Shown here one piece after another: positions 1 to 8,051 of a DNA stretch of 64,000 nucleotides. A program made the translations under genes and the position numbers. The notes below the pieces were generated by a model, which worked only from the letters and a program-made list of their open reading frames with translations, searched no databases and had not been told where the DNA came from. The stretch lies in the NCBI GenBank assembly GCA_021532125.1, contig JADYUX010000002.1, positions 372,001 to 436,000 on the forward strand. The letters are read 5' to 3'. Each line of letters starts with the position of its first letter. Position 1 is the first letter of the stretch. The stretch is from Arcanobacterium haemolyticum (lineage in GTDB: Bacteria > Actinomycetota > Actinomycetes > Actinomycetales > Actinomycetaceae).

Positions 1-346
1 TGGCCGTAGGATCAGATCGACGCTCACGACCTTGTGTACTCCCTTCAAACGAGCGTGCGTAAGAAGGATTGGCACCAATGAAAACGATCTGATTATCTGA
101 GGACGATACCTGACGAGTAAGGAGGAGCCGCCGTATTTTGACACTCTCTTTAGATTGACCCTCAGATTTCGCAGGAGGATTCTCCAGGTACTGTAGTTCG
201 TTTAAAGTATCACCATAAGCAAAAACAGCGTTTTCTCCGTAGCTTGATCGAGATAAGTTTTTTGCGTCTGTTCCATCATTCGGCGCTAGATCTAGCGTCT
301 CTCTACGAAGAGAACGTTCAATTTCAACGGTAATCCTAGAATCCAC
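1..346 (-). CDS. DUF1643-like protein, C-terminus cut by window edge
   Basis: Read leftward from a GTG at 344-346, the frame is open to base 1, giving at least 115 codons; the C-terminus lies outside the window. A Shine-Dalgarno AAGGAGG (complement of 351-357) sits 4 nt before the GTG and decides the start. The visible protein has FIGANPS at residues 89-95 and SDPT at 111-114, which resembles the NPSxA...DPT pattern of DUF1643, a family of unknown function. Its codons are clearly more AT-rich than those of the genes to the right (AAA, TTA, GAT, TCT are frequent), which suggests a transferred or accessory gene. Family call is moderate; the reading frame itself is well supported. Confidence 0.6.
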   Translation of the reverse strand, partial: MDSRITVEIERSLRRETLDLAPNDGTDAKNLSRSSYGENAVFAYGDTLNELQYLENPPAKSEGQSKESVKIRRLLLTRQVSSSDNQIVFIGANPSYARSFEGSTQGRERRSDPTA

Positions 347-530
347 TGTTCCTCCTTGAACACTCCAGGCAACGATCGCAGCGACGGTCGCTAAACCTAC
401 AGTTTGACGACCGTATCTTGTAAGATCATTCTATTCAGAAATCATGGTAATGGGTATTACAAACGCACTCTTTACCTCAAACTAGACAAACAGCCATAGT
501 GTTTAACTTAAACTCCGAGTAATCTCAAAT

Positions 531-1358
531 TCATACCTCGCTCATCTCGCCCGTCGCCCAGTTCTTCAAACGCACCGGCCCCGGGGTGATCGTCTCCATT
601 CGCGCCTCGAAGGTGAAGCCGATTCGCTCGTACACTCGGCGTGCACGGTCGTTAAACGACCACATGGAAAAATGCACAATATCGTCGCGCGCACGTTCAG
701 CGGCGACCACACCGGCCATGAGCGCACCGGCAAAGCCCCGCCCGCGCAACTCCGGATCAGTACCAAGGCCCGACAAATGCGTACCTACACCATCATCAAT
801 CGCCCCTACAACGGCAGCGAGCCTCCCATCGTCGTCGTGAATCCCATACCATCGGTACACGTCGAACTGCTCGAAGGCCTCACTCACAGGATTTGACCGC
901 AACAGGAAGCTACGCACGGATTCCCCATCGTCGGGCCCGAGGAATCGTACCCTTTCCTGGAGGGGCTGCGTCGGTAAATCATGGTCGGTCCAGTAGACCT
1001 CCCATTGGGCGCCCCTGTGCGCACCGAGCCATTCCCGGAGCTCCACACTCGCGAGATCGTACGTGCCCTCCGGCAACGTCGCCCATCCTGGAGCCGGCAA
1101 CTCCGAGTGTCGGCGCTCCAATTCCGCGCACACCGCCGCCGGGTCGCCCTGCGAGATAAGGCGCACCGGTGCCGCACCGTCAACGGCAACACCCGCCTCA
1201 TCGCCAAACATCGTTCCCTCGATACACTCAAGGAGAATAACCGCGTGGTCCGTATCGACACGGAGTAATTCATTCGGCGAGCGCTCAGGCAAAAACCAGG
1301 CCGGCACCTCCACTCTCCACAAGAGTGAACGTGCCGGCCGTGTCGTTTCATTACTCAC
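531..1358 (-). CDS. GNAT family N-acetyltransferase
   Basis: This 275-residue protein has the acetyl-CoA binding motif A near residues 197-214 (GTDPELRGRGFAGALM) and a typical motif B end (RRVYERIGF), so it should transfer an acetyl group from acetyl-CoA to an unknown amine. The N-terminal half does not resemble a catalytic domain I can name and could be a degenerate second GNAT fold. The start is a GTG directly preceded by TATGAT and six bases, without a Shine-Dalgarno, so it is probably leaderless. It follows aspS on the same strand but appears to have its own promoter in the 32-nt gap. Substrate unknown. Confidence 0.85.
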   Translation of the reverse strand: MSNETTRPARSLLWRVEVPAWFLPERSPNELLRVDTDHAVILLECIEGTMFGDEAGVAVDGAAPVRLISQGDPAAVCAELERRHSELPAPGWATLPEGTYDLASVELREWLGAHRGAQWEVYWTDHDLPTQPLQERVRFLGPDDGESVRSFLLRSNPVSEAFEQFDVYRWYGIHDDDGRLAAVVGAIDDGVGTHLSGLGTDPELRGRGFAGALMAGVVAAERARDDIVHFSMWSFNDRARRVYERIGFTFEARMETITPGPVRLKNWATGEMSEV

Positions 1359-1364
1359 CCGGGA

Positions 1365-1370
1365 ATCATA
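1365..1370 (-). promoter_or_regulatory. -10 element of a leaderless GNAT promoter
   Basis: On the minus strand TATGAT is followed by TCCCGG and then the GTG start at 1358, so transcription should begin at or next to the start codon. No Shine-Dalgarno is present. Confidence 0.5.
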
Positions 1371-1390
1371 TACCAGGCACGAGCAGGAGG

Positions 1391-3199
1391 TCAGGCCTCT
1401 GCCTTCTCCTCAGCCTTCGCTTCGTCGCCGCGCTTCTTCGGCTTAGCGTCAACGCCAGCCTCCTTGCGCTGCTTCGGATCGATCTCGGCAGGAGCATCAG
1501 TGAGCGGATCCCAACCATTACCGATCTTCGGGAAAGCAATGACGTCGCGGATCGACGGAGCCTTCGAGAGCAGGGCCACGATACGATCCCAACCAAAAGC
1601 GATACCACCGTGAGGCGGAGCACCGAACTTGAAGGCATCGAGGAGGAATCCGAACTTCTCCTGAGCCTCGTCATCGTCCATGCCCATGACGTTAAACACG
1701 CGCTGCTGAATGTCCTGACGGTGAATACGGATCGATCCGCCACCAATCTCGTTGCCGTTGCAGACGATGTCGTAGGCGTAGGCAAGAGCGCTGCCCGGAT
1801 CAGTATCGAAGGTATCGAGGCACTCTGGCTTCGGCGACGTGAAGGCGTGGTGAACGGCGGTCCATGCCGAGTGGCCAAGCGCCACATCACCTTCCGCAGT
1901 GGCTTCGCCCGACGGCTTGAACAGCGGAGCATCCACAACCCATGTAAAGGCCCAGGCATCCGGATCGATGAGGCCACACCGCTTGCCGATCTCAAGACGT
2001 GCTGCACCAAGCAGCTCACGCGAAGCGGTGGGCTGGCCTGCAGCGAAGAAGATGCAGTCGCCGGGCTTCGCGCCCGTCACCTCTGCGAGGCCTGCGCGCT
2101 CCTCCTCGGAAATATTCTTAGCCACCGGGCCACCCAGCGTGCCATCCTCAGAAATCGTCACGTATGCGAGGCCATGAGCACCGCGAGCCTTCGCCCACTC
2201 CTGCCACTTGTCGAAAGTACGACGCGGCTGGGAGGCCCCCCCAGGCATAACAACAGCACCCACATACGGGTTCTGGAACACACGGAACGGCGTGTTTGCG
2301 AAGTACTCCGTGAGCTCGACAAGCTCATAACCGAAACGCAGATCCGGCTTATCCGAACCGTACTTCTCCATCGCGTCCTTGTATGTCATGCGCGGGATCG
2401 GAGTCTCAAGCTCATAGCCAATCTGCGACCAGACGGCCTTGAGAACATCCTCAGCAACGGCAATGACATCATCCTGATCGACGAACGACATCTCCACGTC
2501 AAGCTGGGTGAACTCCGGCTGACGATCCGCACGGAAATCCTCGTCGCGGTAGCAGCGAGCAATCTGGTAATAGCGTTCCATGCCGGCAACCATGAGAAGC
2601 TGCTTGAAGAGCTGAGGGGACTGCGGGAGCGCATACCACGTACCCGGGTTGAGGCGTGCCGGAACAATGAAGTCGCGGGCGCCTTCCGGCGTCGAACGAG
2701 TGAGTGTTGGCGTTTCGATCTCGACGAAGTCGTGAGAATCAAGAACGCGACGAGCTGCCTGGCTTACCTTGGAACGCAAACGCAGCGCACGCTGCTCGGG
2801 CGAACGACGAAGATCAAGGTAGCGGTACTTGAGACGCACCTCTTCAGAAACCTGACCGGCATCATCCGCGTGATCGGAGACTTGGAATGGGAGCGGAGCA
2901 CTCGGGTTGAGGATGTCGATGGAATCTGCCTCGACCTCAATCTCGCCTGTGGCAAGAGCAGCATTCGCATTACCCTCGGGACGTTCACGAACGGTTCCCG
3001 TGACGCTAATGCAGTATTCGTTACGCAGTTCATGGGCAACCTCCTCGCGGATGGTCACCTGTGCGATGCCGGACGCATCGCGAAGATCAATGAAGGCAAT
3101 TCCGCCATGATCGCGGCGGCGATCTACCCAGCCTGTGAGGGTGACGGTGGAGCCGATGTCTGCACTGCGCAGTGATCCGGCTGTTCGAGTGCGGAGCAC
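1391..3199 (-). CDS. aspS: Aspartyl-tRNA synthetase
   Basis: Class II bacterial-type AspRS that charges tRNA-Asp in the cytoplasm. The N-terminal OB-fold anticodon-binding domain is visible ([15 protein letters not shown]), followed by the class II core and the GAD insertion typical of the bacterial type, and a lysine/glutamate-rich C-terminal tail. I place the start at the GTG at 3199 because AAGAGG lies just upstream and the protein then begins [10 protein letters not shown], giving 602 residues; the frame stays open further upstream but that part has no family similarity. I cannot tell whether it is a discriminating or a non-discriminating (Asp/Asn) enzyme. Confidence 0.97.
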   Translation of the reverse strand: MLRTRTAGSLRSADIGSTVTLTGWVDRRRDHGGIAFIDLRDASGIAQVTIREEVAHELRNEYCISVTGTVRERPEGNANAALATGEIEVEADSIDILNPSAPLPFQVSDHADDAGQVSEEVRLKYRYLDLRRSPEQRALRLRSKVSQAARRVLDSHDFVEIETPTLTRSTPEGARDFIVPARLNPGTWYALPQSPQLFKQLLMVAGMERYYQIARCYRDEDFRADRQPEFTQLDVEMSFVDQDDVIAVAEDVLKAVWSQIGYELETPIPRMTYKDAMEKYGSDKPDLRFGYELVELTEYFANTPFRVFQNPYVGAVVMPGGASQPRRTFDKWQEWAKARGAHGLAYVTISEDGTLGGPVAKNISEEERAGLAEVTGAKPGDCIFFAAGQPTASRELLGAARLEIGKRCGLIDPDAWAFTWVVDAPLFKPSGEATAEGDVALGHSAWTAVHHAFTSPKPECLDTFDTDPGSALAYAYDIVCNGNEIGGGSIRIHRQDIQQRVFNVMGMDDDEAQEKFGFLLDAFKFGAPPHGGIAFGWDRIVALLSKAPSIRDVIAFPKIGNGWDPLTDAPAEIDPKQRKEAGVDAKPKKRGDEAKAEEKAEA

Positions 3200-3532
3200 G
3201 CCGATACCTCTTTCTGTTGGTCCTTCTCGCCCGCGAGACGAGCGGGCTCGGGGCCCCGCGAGACGAGCGGTAGCCCGCAACCATAGTAGTCCCCGATCCT
3301 AATATCTCCCTTCCTTATCGTGCCGAGCGTGGGATGCACCTCAGTTTTCGGACGGCTGCCTCACCAGGGCTGTCTGCAAGCATGAAAATCTGCCACACTG
3401 GTTCCTTGGGTTCGTGGCGCTACACCACATCCGCCACCCTCGAATACGCCTGCGTGTTTCCCCAAGATCCAGCTAAAACACACGTACTTCGAGCAACGAC
3501 CCCACGAGGAACGACGAGGAGAAAGGATTTCA
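3200..3532. promoter_or_regulatory. Divergent intergenic region and aspS leader
   Basis: This 333-nt gap separates divergent aspS and the MFS exporter. On the aspS side there is a 15-bp direct repeat (CCGCGAGACGAGCGG) at 3231-3245 and 3256-3270, GC-rich and able to form hairpins, lying in the probable 5' leader downstream of a TACTAT -10-like hexamer on the minus strand. I looked for the conserved T-box antiterminator core and did not see it. The exporter side holds the Shine-Dalgarno before 3533 but no promoter I would name. Confidence 0.45.
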
Positions 3533-4960
3533 GTGAGCACGGCTACCACCCACGAATCAGGCGGGCGCACATTCCTCTCCCCGGCCCAAGAGCGCGTGCT
3601 CTTGTGGTTGTCTGTCGCAGTTATCTCGCTTATCGCATTTGAGGCACTGGCCGTTGCCACGGCCATGCCGACGGTTGTCGATGCCCTTGATGGACACAAC
3701 CTCTATGCCCTGGCTATGGGCGTAGTCCTCGCCACGCAGCTCATGACAACTGCGCTCGCCGGTCCCTGGTCAGATTCGAAGGGGCCGCAATCCTGCCTGT
3801 ACACCGGAATCGCTCTCTTCACCTTCGGCCTTGTGCTGTGCACCTTCTCGACGAATATGGAGATTTTCGTTGTGGGCCGCGCAATCCAAGGCTTGGGGGC
3901 GGGACTATCCGTTGTGCCGCTCTACACGCTCATCGGAAATAACGTCGTGCCAAGCCGCCAGCCGGTGTTCTTCGCCGCATTTGCGGCTGCGTGGGTCGTC
4001 CCCTCACTCGTTGGCCCGTTGCTCGCCGGAATTCTCGTCGAAAACGGCTCCTGGCGCTTGGTCTTCGGCATCGTGCCTGTCATCCTCGTCGTTGCCGCAC
4101 CTCTCCTCGTCATTGTCACGCGAAGGATTCCACACACGCCGGCGAATATCAGCCCTGAACGCACACGCATGACGATTGCGTGTTCATTTGTGGCAGGTAT
4201 TGCCCTCGCAGTTCTCCAAGTCATGTCGGGGACGAAGGCCGGTAGTTTCACGGGGGTCACGTACATCAGCATCCTCGTCGCTGCCGTCGTGACATTTATC
4301 TTCATGAAACCACTACTGCCGAAGGGCACATACATTTCACGCCGCGGCCTCGCATCAACGGTGTTGCTCCGCGGAATTATCAACGGCACCTTCGTCGGTA
4401 CCGAAACCTTCCTCCCGTTGATGCTGCAGCAAGTCCACGGATGGACACCAACCCAAGCTGGCATCGTCCTCACGATTTCTTCCGTGGCGTGGGCCGCCGG
4501 TTCGGCTGTCCAGGGCAAGGTGAAAGATCCAGCGAAACGCCGGGCACTCCCCATCATCGGGAGTATCGCGCAAACGGTCGGCATTGCGATTGCGTGCCTC
4601 ACCTCGTTCTCCGCGGTCAACGGACTGTTCCTCATTATCGGCTGGCTCATTGGTGGCTTTGGAATCGGCATGGTATTCCCCGCAATGACGGTGCTCGGAC
4701 TCGCCATGACGCGCCCTGAGAATCAAGGGAAAACCTCGTCGTCCCTCCAACTTGCCGACACCCTAGGCGCAGCCTTCTGCGTGGCAGTTGCCGGCATCAT
4801 TCAAGCGCTGGTCCTCCCCGCCATCGAGCTCTCCTTCGTCGCGGCGATCGGCGCCCTCACTGTGCTCTCGGCTATCGGAATTATCATCGCTCGCCGAGTC
4901 ATGCCTCATCCCGGATCGCGTGAAGAAGTCCAGTTACATCTCACACAGTCGCTCCAGTAA
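3533..4960 (+). CDS. MFS transporter, 14-TM (DHA2-like) efflux type
   Basis: A 475-residue integral membrane protein of the major facilitator superfamily. I count about 14 hydrophobic segments, starting with VLLWLSVAVISLIAF near residue 24, which fits the DHA2/EmrB-QacA drug:H+ antiporter group rather than the 12-TM groups. The loop after TM2 has a weak motif A (GPWSDSKGPQ), and GRAIQGLGAG follows TM3. The start is GTG at 3533, preceded by AGGAGAAAGG. It stands alone with no regulator beside it; the substrate cannot be read from sequence. Confidence 0.85.
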   Translation: MSTATTHESGGRTFLSPAQERVLLWLSVAVISLIAFEALAVATAMPTVVDALDGHNLYALAMGVVLATQLMTTALAGPWSDSKGPQSCLYTGIALFTFGLVLCTFSTNMEIFVVGRAIQGLGAGLSVVPLYTLIGNNVVPSRQPVFFAAFAAAWVVPSLVGPLLAGILVENGSWRLVFGIVPVILVVAAPLLVIVTRRIPHTPANISPERTRMTIACSFVAGIALAVLQVMSGTKAGSFTGVTYISILVAAVVTFIFMKPLLPKGTYISRRGLASTVLLRGIINGTFVGTETFLPLMLQQVHGWTPTQAGIVLTISSVAWAAGSAVQGKVKDPAKRRALPIIGSIAQTVGIAIACLTSFSAVNGLFLIIGWLIGGFGIGMVFPAMTVLGLAMTRPENQGKTSSSLQLADTLGAAFCVAVAGIIQALVLPAIELSFVAAIGALTVLSAIGIIIARRVMPHPGSREEVQLHLTQSLQ

Positions 4961-5217
4961 CGAGCTTGACCACCGGCGGGCACGCCAGTGTGACCTTCGT
5001 CGGTGTGCGATCTCACCGTGTTCGCGGTTCCGGCCCGCACGCCGGCGCCCGTAGGATTGAGGGAGCGCTTCAGAGCGCCCAGCTTTCTGCCGTGTGGATG
5101 TGTGTGCGGCAGGCGCGCAGTGTTTCCGTCACCTCCTGGCGGGCCGTGAATTGGTTTTTAGCCTCAAGATGTGTGTAGCGCGCGCTGGCCACCCCTTCTA
5201 CACCGCACAGGATTTCT

Positions 5218-7146
5218 ATGTCTGAATTTGATCAGGCGTCCACGGACGTCAATTCCTCCGACCTCGCTTTCACGGATCTTCCGTTGCCTGAGGATATTCT
5301 CCAGGCTGTAACCGATATGGGTTTCACGTCGCCAACGGCGATCCAAGCTCAGGCGATCCCCTTCCTCATGGACAACCGCGACGTACTCGGCGTAGCACAA
5401 ACAGGTACGGGCAAAACCGCTGCTTTCGGCTTGCCACTTCTCGCCCACGTCGATGCTGATGCCGAGAAAGTTCAAGCTCTCGTCCTCGCCCCCACACGCG
5501 AACTCGCCATGCAAGGCGCCCAAGCCCTCGAATCTTTTGCCGCACGCACGCGCAACCTCAACGTTGTCGCCGTCTACGGCGGCTCGGCCTACGGTCCGCA
5601 GCTCCGCGCACTTGAAAACGGCGCACAGGTTGTCGTCGGCACACCGGGGCGCATCATGGATCTCATGGAGCGCGGCGCACTCACTCTCGACGACGTCACG
5701 TATTTCGTGCTCGACGAAGCTGACGAGATGCTCCGCATGGGCTTTGCTGAGGCCGTCGAGGAAATCGCACAGTCGCTTCCCGATGAGCGCATCTCCGCTC
5801 TCTTCTCAGCTACGATGCCTCCCGCAATCCGTCGTATCGCCGATCAGTACCTCAATGACCCGGCTGAGGTGACTATTTCCCGCCCAGCATCAACGGTTTC
5901 CACCGTCCACCAGACCTTCGCTATCGTCCCCGAACGTCACAAGATCGGCGCTCTGGCCCGCGTTCTCGCCGTAACTGAAGCCGACGCTGCACTCGTCTTC
6001 GTACGCACCCGTGCCACAGCAGAAGATCTTGCCATTGAGCTCTCCGTTCGTGGCGTTGCCGCTTCGGCGCTCTCGGGCGACGTCGCACAGCGTGACCGCG
6101 AAAAGCTCGTCCAGCGCTTGCGCGAAGGCACACTTGACGTGCTCGTCGCCACCGACGTTGCTGCACGCGGCCTCGATGTTGAGCGTATCGGCCTCGTCGT
6201 CAATTTCGACGTGCCACGCGAGACCGATACCTACGTCCACCGTATCGGCCGAACCGGACGTGCAGGACGTTCAGGCGAGGCTCTCACATTCGTTACTCCC
6301 AAGGAGCGCGCTCGTCTTCGCCGTATCGAAAAGTTCACGAACTCGCACATGGAGCAAGTTGAGCTTCCCACTCCTGCGGCCGTCTCAAAGCTGCGCGCTG
6401 AAAAGCTGGTTGAGCGCGCCAAGGTCCGTTTCGCTAATGGGCGTCTCCAGGTGTACGCCGAAGTCCTTGAAGCCTTCGACCTCGAACAGGCTGCCGCCGA
6501 GAACCCCATGAGCCGTGAGGATCTCATCTACTCGCTTCTCGCCCTTGGGGTGCGCGATCCTGGCCCAGTTGCCGGCGAGGAACCCGAAAAGCTCACGATC
6601 GACATGGATGATCGTCACGAGCGTGGCGAACGCGGCCGCGGGCGCGAACGTTCTGGTCGGGAGCGAGGTGGCCGCTCGCGCCTCGAAAACTCAACGCGCT
6701 ACCGCCTTGAAGTTGGGCATAAGGATCGCGTCAAGCCTGGAGCGATCGTTGGTGCGCTCACGAACGAGGGTGGTCTGCGTGGTTCCGATCTCGGCCACAT
6801 CGACATCTTCCCCACTTTCTCTCTCGTTGAGATCGGTGTGCCGCTCTCCTCGGAAGCTCGTCGCCGTATCTCCGAGGCGCGAGTTTCTGGCCGTGAGCTT
6901 CGGATTTCTGAGGATACCGGCCCTGGTGGTTCGCGTTCGCGTGAGCACGACGAGCGTCGCGGCTTCCGTTCTGGTGGTGGCGATCAGTCTGGCCGCGGAA
7001 AGAAGGCCATTGGGGATCGTGACCGCCGTTACCGTGAGGATCGTCGTAACGAACGCGGCTTCGGCCGTACTCGCCGTGACGATTTCGATGGACGCGGCCG
7101 ATACGGGCGCGACGATCGCCGGGGATATAAGCGGGATCGCTACTGA
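5218..7146 (+). CDS. deaD: DEAD-box ATP-dependent RNA helicase (DeaD/CsdA type)
   Basis: RNA helicase that unwinds structured RNA, probably in ribosome assembly and mRNA decay. Motifs in order: Q motif (TAIQAQAIPF), Walker A AQTGTGKT, PTRELA, VLDEADEM, SAT and HRIGRTGRAGR. A DbpA/CsdA-like RNA-binding domain follows (RYRLEVGHKDRVKPGAIVGA onwards), and the last 110 residues are an Arg/Gly/Asp-rich RGG-type tail. At 642 residues it matches the long actinobacterial form. ATG start with AGGA upstream. The 257-nt non-coding stretch before it may hold a long 5' leader, as is common for cold-shock helicases, but I see no defined element there. Confidence 0.95.
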   Translation: MSEFDQASTDVNSSDLAFTDLPLPEDILQAVTDMGFTSPTAIQAQAIPFLMDNRDVLGVAQTGTGKTAAFGLPLLAHVDADAEKVQALVLAPTRELAMQGAQALESFAARTRNLNVVAVYGGSAYGPQLRALENGAQVVVGTPGRIMDLMERGALTLDDVTYFVLDEADEMLRMGFAEAVEEIAQSLPDERISALFSATMPPAIRRIADQYLNDPAEVTISRPASTVSTVHQTFAIVPERHKIGALARVLAVTEADAALVFVRTRATAEDLAIELSVRGVAASALSGDVAQRDREKLVQRLREGTLDVLVATDVAARGLDVERIGLVVNFDVPRETDTYVHRIGRTGRAGRSGEALTFVTPKERARLRRIEKFTNSHMEQVELPTPAAVSKLRAEKLVERAKVRFANGRLQVYAEVLEAFDLEQAAAENPMSREDLIYSLLALGVRDPGPVAGEEPEKLTIDMDDRHERGERGRGRERSGRERGGRSRLENSTRYRLEVGHKDRVKPGAIVGALTNEGGLRGSDLGHIDIFPTFSLVEIGVPLSSEARRRISEARVSGRELRISEDTGPGGSRSREHDERRGFRSGGGDQSGRGKKAIGDRDRRYREDRRNERGFGRTRRDDFDGRGRYGRDDRRGYKRDRY

Positions 7147-7147
7147 C

Positions 7148-7191
7148 ATGTGGTGAGGGGCGCAGCTTTCAAGCTGCGCCCCTCACCACAT
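7148..7191. terminator. Bidirectional hairpin between helicase and SDR gene
   Basis: A perfect 21-bp inverted repeat (7148-7168 with 7171-7191, 2-nt loop) begins right after the helicase stop and ends just before the stop of the convergent SDR gene. Confidence 0.85.
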
Positions 7192-7199
7192 TCACCGTC

Positions 7200-8042
7200 T
7201 TACGCGACGTCGTCATTCTTCCACGGCATCAAACGCAATCGGCGCTCGTTATTCTGTGAGCCAGATTCTGCCGCGCCAGAGGCGAGGCGTAAAGCCGATC
7301 GTTTGCGAAGTTCGCCGAGGTCGTCGGCTCCTGCGCGTACCTGCGAACCGGAGAGCCCATCGAGCTCACCGTCAGCAAACGCTTGCGCAATTGCCACGAC
7401 GTCCTCGGGAGCAGTCCACTCCGTGCGGCCCTCGTGCATCTTCATGTCGCGAGTCATGTCTGTGAGCACGACACCGGGCGCCATCTCCAACACGCGCAGC
7501 CCCTGTGCGAAGCCCGCTTCATGCATCGACGAGCCCAGTCGGAACAGCGCCGTTTTAGCAACGTAGTACCCGGAAGAATCGTCGCGATCCTTAATGGCAG
7601 CGCCAGATGAGAGATCAAGGACACGCCCTCCCCCGTTCTTCAGCATGAGCGGCACGAGCCGATGCTGGATGAGGTAAGGTGCCCTCACGTTAATTTCTTG
7701 GGTGCGCCACCATGTACGCGTGTCGCCCTCCCAGGGAGCCACCTCGTCGCCAAAAACACCGGCGCAATTGACTACCATATCCGCGCCACCGTCAGCGACG
7801 ACAACATCAAGCATCTGCTCGATGTCACCTGGCTTTGCGAGGTCGCAGCCTACTGCGCATACGCTTGCGCCGAGTTCCTCGCACTCAGCCGCAACGGCGT
7901 CAAGAGAGGACGCCTTGCGGGCGACGAGTACGAGGGTACGCCCACGGCGGGCCAGGCCGAGGGCCAGGTGCCTCCCGATTCCACGAGATGCACCCGTGAT
8001 GAGAATTCGTGAGGCCGTACCCGGCCCTCCTGCCATACCCAT
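7200..8042 (-). CDS. Short-chain dehydrogenase/reductase
   Basis: NAD(P)-dependent oxidoreductase of the classical SDR family: TGASRGIG near residue 17, NCAG, the catalytic serine in LDLSSG, and YYVAK with the catalytic Tyr and Lys. At 280 residues it is of usual length. It starts 9 nt after the pheT stop with GGAGAAATT before the ATG, so it is the last gene of a pheS-pheT-SDR operon. The link to phenylalanyl-tRNA synthetase is one of transcription only as far as I can see. Substrate unknown. Confidence 0.88.
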   Translation of the reverse strand: MGMAGGPGTASRILITGASRGIGRHLALGLARRGRTLVLVARKASSLDAVAAECEELGASVCAVGCDLAKPGDIEQMLDVVVADGGADMVVNCAGVFGDEVAPWEGDTRTWWRTQEINVRAPYLIQHRLVPLMLKNGGGRVLDLSSGAAIKDRDDSSGYYVAKTALFRLGSSMHEAGFAQGLRVLEMAPGVVLTDMTRDMKMHEGRTEWTAPEDVVAIAQAFADGELDGLSGSQVRAGADDLGELRKRSALRLASGAAESGSQNNERRLRLMPWKNDDVA

Positions 8043-8051
8043 AATTTCTCC

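Noticed and set aside
1325-3175. A 616-codon open frame on the plus strand opposite aspS
   Set aside because: It is antisense to a clearly conserved synthetase, has no Shine-Dalgarno or family-like sequence, and results from GC-rich codon structure.
3200-3280. T-box leader for aspS
   Set aside because: No conserved T-box bulge sequence or specifier loop seen.
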